A stretch of DNA of 34,603 nt from Acidobacteriota bacterium (GTDB lineage: Bacteria; Acidobacteriota; Terriglobia; Bryobacterales; Bryobacteraceae): contig JANXXI010000072.1 in NCBI GenBank assembly GCA_025350695.1, positions 1 to 34,603 on the forward strand, in the 5' to 3' direction. Made by a program: the position numbers and the translations under genes. Below, piece after piece: positions 17,188 to 25,450 of this stretch (positions are counted from its first letter, which is position 1; each line of letters begins with the position of its first letter). The notes beneath the pieces were generated by a model. It made no database searches, was not told where the DNA came from, and saw only the letters and a program-made list of their open reading frames with translations.

Positions 17188-18573
17188 ATGACCAACCGCC
17201 GTGATTTCTTCCGCAATACGACCGCCGGCCTGGGTGGCATGGCGATGGCATCGCTCTTGAATCCTCAACTGTTCGCCACGCAAAAGGCGCCGCACTTCAA
17301 GGCCAAAGCAAAGCACGTTATCTTTCTCGCCATGGGCGGGGCGCCGTCGCAGTTGGACCTGTTCGACTACAAGCCTGAACTAAAAAAGCATCACGGCGAA
17401 AAAGTGCCGAAGAGCTTGATTGAAGGGGAACGCTTTGCGTTCTTAAGCGGCGTGCCCACCTTACTTGGTTCGCCGTTTGAGTTCAAGCAGTACGGCAAGT
17501 CGGGCACGCACATGACGGCGCTGCTTCCCAACGTCGCGAACATTGTGGACGAGTTAAGCTTCATCCATTCCATGCAGACCGATCAGTTCAACCACGTGCC
17601 GGCGGAACTGCTGATGTTCACCGGCCACGCTCGCCCCGGCCGCCCGTCGATGGGCGCCTGGGTGAATTTTGGGCTCGGCAGCGGCGTGGATGATTTGCCC
17701 GGCTTCGTTGTATTGCAAAGCGGACGCGCGGCACGCTGCGGGACTTCGTGCATCGGCAGTGGCTTTCTCCCCACTCACTATCAAGGGGTGACTTTTCGAT
17801 CGAGCGGCGACCCTGTCCTCTCGCTTTCCAACCCCGACGGCATGTCAACCGAGGTGCGTCGCCAAAGCCTGGATACGCTGAAAGAGTTGAACGAGGCGAA
17901 GCTTGAAAGCTGTGGCGATCCGGAAATCGCCACCCGTATCGCGAGTTTTGAAATGGCCTACCGCATGCAAACCAGCGTGCCCGATTTGATGGATATTTCG
18001 AAGGAACCCGAGCACATCCACAAACTCTACGGCACTGAGCCAGGAAAGAAATCTTTCGCCAACAACGCGCTGCTGGCCCGGCGCTTGATCGAGCGCGGCA
18101 CTCGATTCATCACGTTGACTCACGGCGAGTGGGATCACCATGGCGGCCCGCGCATCAACTTGGTGGAACACTTTCCGCAGATTTGCAAGGAGGTTGATCA
18201 GGCCACGGCGGCCTTGATCCTCGACTTGAAGCAGCGCGGCTTATTAGACGAAACGCTCATTATCTGGGGCGGGGAATTCGGTCGTACGCCGATGTTGCAA
18301 GGTAGTGTGGACGACCCTCTATTGGGGCGCGATCATCACCGCGCGTTCACCATCTTTATGACGGGCGGGGGCATTCCGGGTGGTCGGCATATCGGCGCGA
18401 CAGACGACCTTGGGTACAAAGTGGTTCAGGATCCGGTGACCTGTTATGACATGCAGGCCACTATCCTTCATCAACTAGGCCTTGATCATACCAAGCTGAC
18501 CTATCGTCACATGGGCCGCGATTTCCGGCTGACTGATGTTCACGGCGAAGTTGTCAAAAAGCTTGTTGCGTGA
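17188..18573 (+). CDS. Tat-exported DUF1501 protein (sulfatase-like fold)
   Basis: The product is 461 aa. The twin-arginine signal NRRDFFRNTTAGLGGMAMAS at residues 3-22 predicts export in a folded state. DUF1501 features follow: HVIFLAMGGAPSQLDLFDYK near residue 45, HTGHARPGRPSMGAWVNFGL-like sequence (MFTGHARPGRPSMGAW) near 150, HGEWDHHGG near 310, and IIWGGEFGRTPMLQG near 355. The fold is related to alkaline phosphatase/sulfatase enzymes, but substrates are unknown. An ATG at 17182 overlaps the previous stop (TAATG), but AGGA has better spacing (nine bases) to the ATG at 17188, which is chosen. It forms the usual pair with the DUF1549/DUF1553 gene directly upstream. Confidence 0.92.
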   Translation: MTNRRDFFRNTTAGLGGMAMASLLNPQLFATQKAPHFKAKAKHVIFLAMGGAPSQLDLFDYKPELKKHHGEKVPKSLIEGERFAFLSGVPTLLGSPFEFKQYGKSGTHMTALLPNVANIVDELSFIHSMQTDQFNHVPAELLMFTGHARPGRPSMGAWVNFGLGSGVDDLPGFVVLQSGRAARCGTSCIGSGFLPTHYQGVTFRSSGDPVLSLSNPDGMSTEVRRQSLDTLKELNEAKLESCGDPEIATRIASFEMAYRMQTSVPDLMDISKEPEHIHKLYGTEPGKKSFANNALLARRLIERGTRFITLTHGEWDHHGGPRINLVEHFPQICKEVDQATAALILDLKQRGLLDETLIIWGGEFGRTPMLQGSVDDPLLGRDHHRAFTIFMTGGGIPGGRHIGATDDLGYKVVQDPVTCYDMQATILHQLGLDHTKLTYRHMGRDFRLTDVHGEVVKKLVA

Positions 18574-18576
18574 TCC

Positions 18577-19326
18577 ATGGCCCGAGTATTGGTGGTTCAT
18601 TGGAATGAGAAAGAGGCGTACGAGATGTCCGGGCGTCTTCGTAACTGCGACATCGATGTTGCTGGCGAGGTTTGGAGCGGCGGCGCCTTGAGGAAGGCGC
18701 TGAAGGAGCCGGTCGATGCAGTCCTGATCAGTCTGGAGCGGCGTCCGGCCCAAGGGGCCGAAGTGGGGAAATTTCTCCGCCAGTCGAAGTCCACAAGAAA
18801 TATTCCGCTGATTTTCATTGTAGGCCCGAATCCGGATAGAGCGTGGAAGGCGAAACAGGCTATGCCCGACGCCATCTTCACCCCTTGGCGAGACGTGCTG
18901 TCGGCGATTAAGCAAGCTAAGCCTCTTGATGCTCCGATTGTTCCCGGATGGAGCATCGCGTCTGACAAGCCACTGCTGGGTAAGCTAGGCATCAAAGAGA
19001 ACATGCGCATCGGTAAGCATGGCGCGCCGGACGAGTTCGAGGAGTTATTGGGCGACCTTCCCGAGGGAGGGAGGTTTGTTGAGCGAGGCAAGGCTGACTT
19101 ATGGTTTTGGTTCGTTCGTTCCGCCGAGGAGTTGATCAACGAAATCGACTTCATGTCGCTTCGCTCGCCGATCTGGATTTGTTGGGCGAAAGGAGTAGGC
19201 GAATTGAAGCAACCACTAATCCGCGAAACTGCGAAGGCCGTAGGCATGGTCGACTACAGGATCTGCTCCATCAGTAAAACCTGGTCCGGCATGCTATTTC
19301 GTGTAAAGGAAAAGCGAACCCGCTAA
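18577..19326 (+). CDS. Pseudo-receiver fused to a DUF3052-like domain
   Basis: The product is 249 aa and cytoplasmic. Residues 1-115 look like a response-regulator receiver fold (ARVLVVHWNEKEAYEMSGRL, then VDAVLISLERR, then IPLIFIVGPNPDRAW), but the phospho-acceptor Asp position falls on Ser in VLISLE and the acidic pair after strand one is absent, so phosphorylation is unlikely. Residues about 130-249 resemble DUF3052 (LLGKLGIKENMRIGKHGAPD, then ADLWFWFVRSAEELINEIDF, SPIWICWAKGVGELK and VDYRICSISKTWSGMLFRV). The function of DUF3052 is unknown. The start is three bases after the DUF1501 stop, so the gene is in the same transcription unit. Confidence 0.7.
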   Translation: MARVLVVHWNEKEAYEMSGRLRNCDIDVAGEVWSGGALRKALKEPVDAVLISLERRPAQGAEVGKFLRQSKSTRNIPLIFIVGPNPDRAWKAKQAMPDAIFTPWRDVLSAIKQAKPLDAPIVPGWSIASDKPLLGKLGIKENMRIGKHGAPDEFEELLGDLPEGGRFVERGKADLWFWFVRSAEELINEIDFMSLRSPIWICWAKGVGELKQPLIRETAKAVGMVDYRICSISKTWSGMLFRVKEKRTR

Positions 19327-19336
19327 ACTTATAAGC

Positions 19337-20536
19337 TTGCGCCGCCTCACCCTTTGGATCCCCGCAGTAACAATGACGCTGATGTCGCTTATCAGCTACA
19401 TCGACCGCAACACGCTTGCCGTGCTTGCCCCCACGATTCTTGCGGAAATGCAGTTAAGCAATGAAGAGTACGGCTACATCGTTATGGCGTTCTCTATCCT
19501 TTATATGGTTGGCAATCCAGTGTGGGGAAGATGGATTGACCGCTTCGGCTTACGCCTGGGCATGACTACGGCCGTCAGTTTTTGGACGCTTGCCTCCATG
19601 GCCCATGCCTTCGCTCAAGGCTTCTGGAGTTTCGGCGTTGCGCGGGCGGCACTCGGTTTCGGTGAAGGCGCAACGTTCCCCGGTGGTTACCGGACGGTGG
19701 TGGAGACTCTTCCGATTGAGAATCGGTCGAAGGGCGTGGCCGTGGCCTATTCCGGCGGTTCGCTTGGCGCAGTGGTGACGCCGCTAATTGTGATTCCGAT
19801 CGCCCATGCTTGGGGATGGCGTGGGGCGTTCTGGTTCACGGGCTTAATAGGTGTTGCGTGGCTAATTATTTGGACGTTGGTGAATCGGATGCCAGCCATG
19901 CGGAAGCCTCGGGAAGTGATTTCCGTTCCTGTTGCGGGGCCTGCTCTTAATGACTCCAAGATGTGGACCTTTCTGTTCCTCTACGCCTTCGGGGCTTTCC
20001 CGTTAGGCTTCGTGCTCTATACTTCCGCGCTCTACTTAAAGACGCTTGGCCTGAAGCAGGACGAGATGGCGAAGCTACTGTGGATCCCTCCATTCGGTTG
20101 GGAGGTTGGGTATTTCTTCTGGGGCTGGCTGACGGATCGGATGATTGCCGGCGCCTCGAATCGCATGCCGAGCTATCGTTTGCTGTTCACGACTTTAGCG
20201 CTGATCAGTCTGCCTCTGGCCTTCGCCACTTCTATTAATTCGCTGTCGCTATTGATGGCTGAGTTTTTCCTGGCGATGTTCGCCACGGCTGGGTTCGTGA
20301 TCGTCGGGGTTAGCTATGCCACCACAATTTATACGCCGCAACACGCAGGTTTGATCGCTGGATTAGGCGCTGGTTCGTGGTCCGGCGTCGTTGGACTTTT
20401 GATGCCTTACATTGGCCGTCTATTCGACCAACACAACTACACCTTGGCGTTCCAGATCGCTGCGACATTTCCGCTTGTCGGCTACCTCGCTTGGTTGTTC
20501 CTAACACGGCCGGGACACGAGCCGGCAACACAATGA
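19337..20536 (+). CDS. MFS transporter, anion:cation symporter-like
   Basis: The product is 399 aa with about 12 membrane helices. The first helix contains SLISYIDRNTLAVLAPTILA, a pattern shared with hexuronate/glucarate (ACS-family) transporters, and loop 2-3 carries the MFS motif A as GRWIDRFGLRLG. Helix 4/5 features (RAALGFGEGATFPGGYRTVV) also fit sugar-acid porters. Together with a neighbouring DHDPS-type aldolase this suggests uptake of an acidic sugar, but that is inference. The TTG at 19337 is used because the conserved first helix begins there; the ATG at 19373 would truncate it. Ten bases separate it from the upstream gene, and its stop overlaps the next start. Confidence 0.88.
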   Translation: MRRLTLWIPAVTMTLMSLISYIDRNTLAVLAPTILAEMQLSNEEYGYIVMAFSILYMVGNPVWGRWIDRFGLRLGMTTAVSFWTLASMAHAFAQGFWSFGVARAALGFGEGATFPGGYRTVVETLPIENRSKGVAVAYSGGSLGAVVTPLIVIPIAHAWGWRGAFWFTGLIGVAWLIIWTLVNRMPAMRKPREVISVPVAGPALNDSKMWTFLFLYAFGAFPLGFVLYTSALYLKTLGLKQDEMAKLLWIPPFGWEVGYFFWGWLTDRMIAGASNRMPSYRLLFTTLALISLPLAFATSINSLSLLMAEFFLAMFATAGFVIVGVSYATTIYTPQHAGLIAGLGAGSWSGVVGLLMPYIGRLFDQHNYTLAFQIAATFPLVGYLAWLFLTRPGHEPATQ

Positions 20537-20859
20537 TCGGAATCCTGGTCCATGGCGATAACCATTTCATTGTTCGCGGTCCACTACCATCGCGCCCACG
20601 AGCGGTCGAACTCGCGCGGCATTGGTCATTGATCCGAATAGGTTCCATCACGCCGCCGCACCTTGAAAAATGGACTATCAGTACAGAGGAACTTCGTGAG
20701 AACCTGGAGTGGGCGGTAATGCTCTCAAACGAGACGGCGGTTCAGCCAGCTGTCGAGAAATTGCTAAACGAACTCAAAGCACGTGCGATTCCGATTCACC
20801 ACGCTACAGGTCCATTCCTTCCAGCGTCGGGCGATGTGGACTGGACAGGAGAAGATTGA
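20533..20859 (+). CDS. Hypothetical protein, 108 aa
   Basis: No family is recognised. The protein begins MIGILVHGDNHFIVRGPLPS and has a probable alpha/beta fold: a short beta start, a Trp-rich centre (ARHWSLIRIGSITPPHLEKW), a helix (EELRENLEWAVMLSN) and a C-terminal HHATGPFLPASGDVDW. No signal or membrane segment is seen. The ATG overlaps the MFS stop by four bases (ATGA), and its own stop overlaps the M50 start (TGATG), so all three are probably made together. This tight linkage is the best evidence that it is a real gene. Confidence 0.75.
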   Translation: MIGILVHGDNHFIVRGPLPSRPRAVELARHWSLIRIGSITPPHLEKWTISTEELRENLEWAVMLSNETAVQPAVEKLLNELKARAIPIHHATGPFLPASGDVDWTGED

Positions 20860-21569
20860 TGGAGCGTTTAACTCCGGAGTTTTTGTTATTAGGATTGCTG
20901 TGGTATGTGGTGTTCTTGTTCTCCACCGTTTGCCACGAAGCCGGGCACGCTTATATGGCTTCGCGGCTGGGAGATCAAACGGCCTACATGGGTGGGCAAG
21001 TATCGCTGAACCCCGCGCCGCACATGCAGCGCGAGCCCATGGGTATGATCGTGATGCCGTGGCTCAGTTATCTGGTGGGTGGATGGATGATGGGTTGGGC
21101 CAGCATTCCCGTTGATCCTTATTGGACTTTGCGCAATCCGCGGAAAGCATCGTGGGTATCGCTGGCTGGGCCACTCGCCAATTTTGCCCTGGTCTTGCTT
21201 TCCGGCATTGCGATTCGGAGTGGCCTTGCGTTCGGCATGTTCACGCTTCCGAAGCGCATCTCGTTTGAGTCCCTGATTGTTGGCTCCACGCAAGCCACCG
21301 AGGGAATTGCTACTTTCCTTAGCCTGATGTTTTGCTTAAACCTGCTGTTGGGCCTGTTCAACCTTGTGCCAGTGCCGCCTCTTGATGGGTACTCAGTGCT
21401 AGGTTTATTTCTCCCCGAAAACACGGCGAGAAAACTGGAAGAGTTCCGCTTTGAATATGCGCGATTCACGATCCTGGGACTTTTCCTGGCATGGCGGATC
21501 TTTGACGAAATCGGGTTCGGCGTGTTTTGGAAGTGCGTGTTTTTCTTGTATACCGGCGTGCGGGGCTAA
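20859..21569 (+). CDS. Site-2-protease-type membrane metalloprotease (M50 family)
   Basis: The product is 236 aa, with about five or six membrane helices. The zinc motif HEAGH (His26, Glu27, His30) lies in the first helix (LFSTVCHEAGHAYMASRLGD), and the third ligand is Asp176 in NLVPVPPLDGYSVLG. It is a minimal M50B-type protease without PDZ or CBS domains; such enzymes cut membrane-bound substrates, often anti-sigma factors, but no candidate substrate is nearby. The start overlaps the upstream stop by one base. Its last four bases overlap the end of the convergent TonB-dependent receptor gene. Confidence 0.9.
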   Translation: MERLTPEFLLLGLLWYVVFLFSTVCHEAGHAYMASRLGDQTAYMGGQVSLNPAPHMQREPMGMIVMPWLSYLVGGWMMGWASIPVDPYWTLRNPRKASWVSLAGPLANFALVLLSGIAIRSGLAFGMFTLPKRISFESLIVGSTQATEGIATFLSLMFCLNLLLGLFNLVPVPPLDGYSVLGLFLPENTARKLEEFRFEYARFTILGLFLAWRIFDEIGFGVFWKCVFFLYTGVRG

Positions 21570-24500
21570 AAGTACAGCTTCAGGCCCAACTGAATTGTAC
21601 GGTTCCCGCCAATATTTGCGCCAATATCGGCATACGCCGGTGCGATGTTGGCCTGGGTCACTGTGGGTGTGTTGGCCTTCGAATAATCCAGGTTTTGATA
21701 AATGCTGAAGTTGTTTCCGTTGGTTCCGAAGAACACATGGTTCAAGGCTCCATAAAGCTCCGCACGGAACGCCACGCGGATCTGTTCATGAATCGGGAAT
21801 TCCTTCAGGATCGCCATGTTGAAAGTAGTGCGGCTGGGCATTCGAAGATAATCTGGCACGCGCGGGGTGTTGCCCACCGTTAAGAATGCCGGCGGCGAAA
21901 AGAGGTTGAGGCTGTTGATATAGGGGCAACGTTGGGTAAGGGCGTTGTTGCATCCATTCTTCCAATTGTCGACGTAATAGGGAACGCCGAGGTTTATGTT
22001 GGCGCGGATTCTTCCAACATCCTCAGGGAAGCCTGCTGTATTTCCGGTGGCTGTCTGTATCGGTGAACCGCTTTGCGCTGATCCGGTTCCGGTGATCTTC
22101 CAGTTGCCCACGATTTGATTTGCCCAGCCGTGAGCGCTGCCCAGTAACCATGTTCCTTTGCCGACCGGCAAATCCCAATTGAAGCTGTAGCGGAACGTAT
22201 GAGGGATGGAGAACACGGAAATAGAATGTTCCAAATGCCGGTCACCGTTCAGCAACTGAGCTGCGCCGGTGCCCCAATTTTGAATGTTGTCGCTGCAGAA
22301 TTGGCCCTCGCAGGAAGTTGTGTCGGTTGATTTCATCCACGTGTAATTCGCATTGAACTGCACTCCCTTGCTGAACCGTTTCGTGAGATTGGATTGCAGC
22401 GCATTGTAGAAAGACCCGTACCCTTGCGTCAACGGATTGCTGATGCCATTCAACGTCGGAATTGCACGCAACAGACTCTGGCGTGACACTAGAATGGTGT
22501 TTCCGTTTTGATCTTTCAAGCCGGCCGGGTTGGGGAACAGATCGCCCATGTTCAAGCCTGCCTTGAATTGCGTCGCGTATTCCTGAATGTTGATCGTGTT
22601 GAAAAGCTGAGATGGACCAAATAGCTGAGTGCCCTTGGAGCCCACGTAGGTCAAGTCCAAACCGTAATCCTTCCCGAACTGGAAACCGAATCCGAGGTTC
22701 CATTGCTGAATGTAGGGGATGGACACGTTCTTCGGCAGGTAGTAGACCTGGGTAACGCTGGTCAAGTTGGTTACTTTTCCGTCGGCTGGGAATGCTAACG
22801 GGGCGTTGCCCAACACGGCCGGGAAACTGTCGAGCTGCACGGGGAGTCCGTTGGCGGCTCCGTTGTTGGCGAACTGGGATGCGGGCGGAGCAAGGTCGGG
22901 AATTGCGGCGCGGAACAGGCCGCTGGTAGGCGTATGGGTGATGGCATAGCCGCCGCGCATTACGGTAAGACCAGGGATTAGTTTGGGCAATCTGTAAGCG
23001 AAGCCCAATCGCGGTTCGATGTTGTTGTAGCGCGTCGGCCACAAAGTGTTGATTGCGTTTCCAAGGCCATGCAACTGTAGATAGCCTATCTGTTGTCTTC
23101 CGGTGGCCAACGTTACCGCTTCATCCTGCACAAAGTAGCCCTGGTTATGATGCTTCTCTGAACGAGGCACTTCAATCTGGTAACGGGCGCCGATGTTGAG
23201 CGTGAGCCGCTTGCTCACCTTGAAATCATCTTGCAGGAATCCCGCGTAATATTTCCACCGATATTGGTAAGGGATCACAGCCGGAGCAAGACTGACGCCG
23301 GAAGGGAAGCCCAATAACAACGAAGCCCAGCCCACTCCAGTGGCGGCATTCGGAATTCCCAGTACTGTAGCCGTGCTTCCGGAACCGATGTTGGTCGTAG
23401 TGTTGGCAAACGTCCAGGAGCCGCCAACGCTGTTATAGTCGGTCAAGTTCATTTGCGGCGCAAGGAACTCGAACCCGGTTTTTATGTTGTGCTTTCCCTT
23501 GGTCCAACTAAGGATGTCCGTTAACTGATAGGTGTTGTCCACCGAATAGCTTCCGGGACTGCTGGAGATTCCCTGCACGTTGGCGTATCCGGAACCGGCG
23601 GAGATAGCCGGGAACCCCTTCGAGAGATAGGATGGAAATCCTAACTCCTTGTACCAGTTGTTGGAAAGCTGCTCATCCGTCTGGCGGCGAACATTACTCG
23701 TACGGTTGAACCCCAGGCGCAGTTCGTTCACTTTGTTTCCGCCCCAGGTGTGTGTATCGTTCAAGCCAATGTTGGTTCCCGTGGCGGTATCGGTTGGCAC
23801 AACTTCCGTGAGCCCGCCAATGAAGAACCGTGAGCCTTTCGTCGGCACTTCGGTGAAGCGGAATTGCAGACGGTTGTTGCTGGAAATTACTTGATCGATC
23901 TTGATGTTCCAGCGGTCATCGATATTACGCACATTGCGGAACACGGAATAATTTTGTCCCAACCCGTTCAGGGCCATGTTTGGCAAAGGTAGCAGGCTTA
24001 GAACTTTCTGGCCGATGGGTGAAACCAACGGTTTGGGAATGACGTTATTTACAAACTGGGGAAACGGCGTGTTCGCGTCAGGAACAATTTTGGTATTCGT
24101 CCAACCGGTACCACTTGAGTTGGTGAGGTACTGCTGGAAGATGAAGACCTTCTGGTTGTTTGTAGTGTCATAGACGGATTGCGAAAAATCGCCTTGCCGT
24201 TCCAGAGTTGTCGGAACACGGGCAAAGGCGCTGGACTGCTGGTAGCGCTTCAGAGGCTCATAGTTGAAGAAGAAGAAAGTTCGGTTCCTGCCGTTGTAGA
24301 GCTTAGGGATGTACACTGGGCCACCGATATCCGCGCCTCCGCGCCAGTACCGCACCAGACCCTTTTTGTTGAAGGTGTTCGAATAAGGCGCGGCGTTCAA
24401 AATATCATTCTGGCTGAAAGAGAACAATGTTCCGTGTAGTTGATTGTTTCCTGACTTGGTGGTCATGGTGACAATGCCGCCGCCGACGCGTCCGTATTCA

Positions 24501-25207
24501 GCGCTATAGTTGTTTACTTTTACGTCCACTTCGGAAATTGCGTCAGTGGAAAACGAAAGCGAGATACGTCCGAAAAATAGACTGTTGTTGCTGACTCCGT
24601 CGGCTAGGTAGTTGGTTGACCCCATGCGTCCACCCGAAACGGAGATGCCTCCGCCTGGAGTCACGAACCCAGTAGTCACAGCTGCCTGTTCGCCGCCGGC
24701 ATCGCCTAGAACTCCTGGGACGAGCGACAAGACTTGCAGCGCGCTTTGGTTAGAGACGGGCAATTCGTCGAGGGCTTTTTGATTGATGCCGTACTGCACG
24801 GTTGCGTTGGCCTGTTGCACCAGTGGAGCTTCGCCGGTTACCGTAACCTCCACTTTCGTGTCGCCGACGCTTAGTTGCAGATCAATCGAGGTGACTTTTG
24901 ATGTCTCAACAAGTATCGGCTCCTTGATCAACTTGTTGAAGCCCGCCAGTTCAGCCGTCATCCGGTAGCGGCCCGGTTCGAGAGCAGGCAAGGAGTAGAC
25001 ACCTGCGTTGCTGGAAGTGGCCGATTGCTGAACGTTCGTGTCAAGGTTGACGGCAACGATCTTCACTCCGGGTAGCGCCCCGGACTGCTGATCGGCGATC
25101 GACCCGGTGATTTGTCCCGCATTTGTTTGGGCGAACAGGTCCACACCGAGCGCGAACAGGCAAACAATAGCAGCGGTAGACGAGCTGAGCTTGGATTCAT
25201 TCGACAT
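21566..25207 (-). CDS. TonB-dependent receptor with N-terminal carboxypeptidase-regulatory-like domain (Oar-like)
   Basis: The product is 1,213 aa. A signal peptide (STAAIVCLFALGVDLFAQ) is followed by a CarboxypepD_reg-like beta-sandwich (GQITGSIADQQSGALPGVKI, about residues 32-115). The plug is at about 120-250 (LDELPVSNQSALQVLSLVPG and YSAEYGRVGGGIVTMTTKSG), and a large beta-barrel ends in GLKLYF. This very long Oar-like type is expanded in Acidobacteriota and imports large or carbohydrate-derived ligands across the outer membrane; the ligand here is unknown. The start is fixed by AAGGAAGG (25215-25222, minus strand) seven bases upstream. A TATAAT lies about 33 bp before the ATG. The neighbouring esterases suggest a plant-polysaccharide ligand. 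Confidence 0.93.
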   Translation of the reverse strand: MSNESKLSSSTAAIVCLFALGVDLFAQTNAGQITGSIADQQSGALPGVKIVAVNLDTNVQQSATSSNAGVYSLPALEPGRYRMTAELAGFNKLIKEPILVETSKVTSIDLQLSVGDTKVEVTVTGEAPLVQQANATVQYGINQKALDELPVSNQSALQVLSLVPGVLGDAGGEQAAVTTGFVTPGGGISVSGGRMGSTNYLADGVSNNSLFFGRISLSFSTDAISEVDVKVNNYSAEYGRVGGGIVTMTTKSGNNQLHGTLFSFSQNDILNAAPYSNTFNKKGLVRYWRGGADIGGPVYIPKLYNGRNRTFFFFNYEPLKRYQQSSAFARVPTTLERQGDFSQSVYDTTNNQKVFIFQQYLTNSSGTGWTNTKIVPDANTPFPQFVNNVIPKPLVSPIGQKVLSLLPLPNMALNGLGQNYSVFRNVRNIDDRWNIKIDQVISSNNRLQFRFTEVPTKGSRFFIGGLTEVVPTDTATGTNIGLNDTHTWGGNKVNELRLGFNRTSNVRRQTDEQLSNNWYKELGFPSYLSKGFPAISAGSGYANVQGISSSPGSYSVDNTYQLTDILSWTKGKHNIKTGFEFLAPQMNLTDYNSVGGSWTFANTTTNIGSGSTATVLGIPNAATGVGWASLLLGFPSGVSLAPAVIPYQYRWKYYAGFLQDDFKVSKRLTLNIGARYQIEVPRSEKHHNQGYFVQDEAVTLATGRQQIGYLQLHGLGNAINTLWPTRYNNIEPRLGFAYRLPKLIPGLTVMRGGYAITHTPTSGLFRAAIPDLAPPASQFANNGAANGLPVQLDSFPAVLGNAPLAFPADGKVTNLTSVTQVYYLPKNVSIPYIQQWNLGFGFQFGKDYGLDLTYVGSKGTQLFGPSQLFNTINIQEYATQFKAGLNMGDLFPNPAGLKDQNGNTILVSRQSLLRAIPTLNGISNPLTQGYGSFYNALQSNLTKRFSKGVQFNANYTWMKSTDTTSCEGQFCSDNIQNWGTGAAQLLNGDRHLEHSISVFSIPHTFRYSFNWDLPVGKGTWLLGSAHGWANQIVGNWKITGTGSAQSGSPIQTATGNTAGFPEDVGRIRANINLGVPYYVDNWKNGCNNALTQRCPYINSLNLFSPPAFLTVGNTPRVPDYLRMPSRTTFNMAILKEFPIHEQIRVAFRAELYGALNHVFFGTNGNNFSIYQNLDYSKANTPTVTQANIAPAYADIGANIGGNRTIQLGLKLYF

Positions 25208-25223
25208 AATAGGGCCTTCCTTA

Positions 25224-25315
25224 TTTCAAAGCTGCGAGCATTATACATGAACGGACGATCCTCATACTGTGAGCAGGGCGTCCTTAGGGCCACCCGCCGA
25301 CCACGGGTCGGCCCA
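25224..25315. repeat. Diverged duplicate promoter segment, copy 1
   Basis: This 92-bp stretch aligns along its length with 28232-28321, with about three quarters of positions identical by eye. Shared blocks include TTTCAAAG, ATACxTGAACGGA and CCACGGGTCG. It includes the TATAAT of the TonB-dependent receptor (minus strand, 25245 to 25240). It ends with a hairpin, GCCGACC/GGTCGGC with loop ACG (25296-25312). Confidence 0.75.
25240..25245 (-). promoter_or_regulatory. -10 element of the TonB-dependent receptor gene
   Basis: On the minus strand this reads TATAAT, 33 bp before the ATG at 25207, leaving room for the AAGGAAGG ribosome site in the leader. No convincing -35 hexamer is seen at 16-18 bp. 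Confidence 0.4.
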
Positions 25316-25325
25316 ACTGCCTGGT

Positions 25326-25394
25326 ATTGGCGTCTTCATCAATCCCGGACGCACTCCGGAATTGCAAGAGCCGAACTCGAGGGAGTGGGGCGAT
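25326..25394 (+). pseudogene. Fragment of a Fes-like esterase gene
   Basis: These 69 bases match 28698-28766 inside the intact esterase gene with 10 mismatches counted by eye. The reading frame is kept: it encodes [14 protein letters not shown] then EPNSREWGD, against [14 protein letters not shown] then EPNPREWGD in the intact gene. A stop follows about 13 codons later. It sits directly after promoter copy 1, so it is the remnant of a second, mostly deleted esterase gene. Confidence 0.8.
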
Positions 25395-25450
25395 TTGTCG
25401 CGGCAGTTCTCTCGGTTTCCTCCACCGTTGTGATATTCTGGCTCCCTGAA

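Noticed and set aside
25431-25450. Promoter immediately before the PIG-L gene
   Set aside because: A TATTCT preceded by TG is present, but there is no -35 at usable distance and no ribosome site, so it is too weak to list as a feature.
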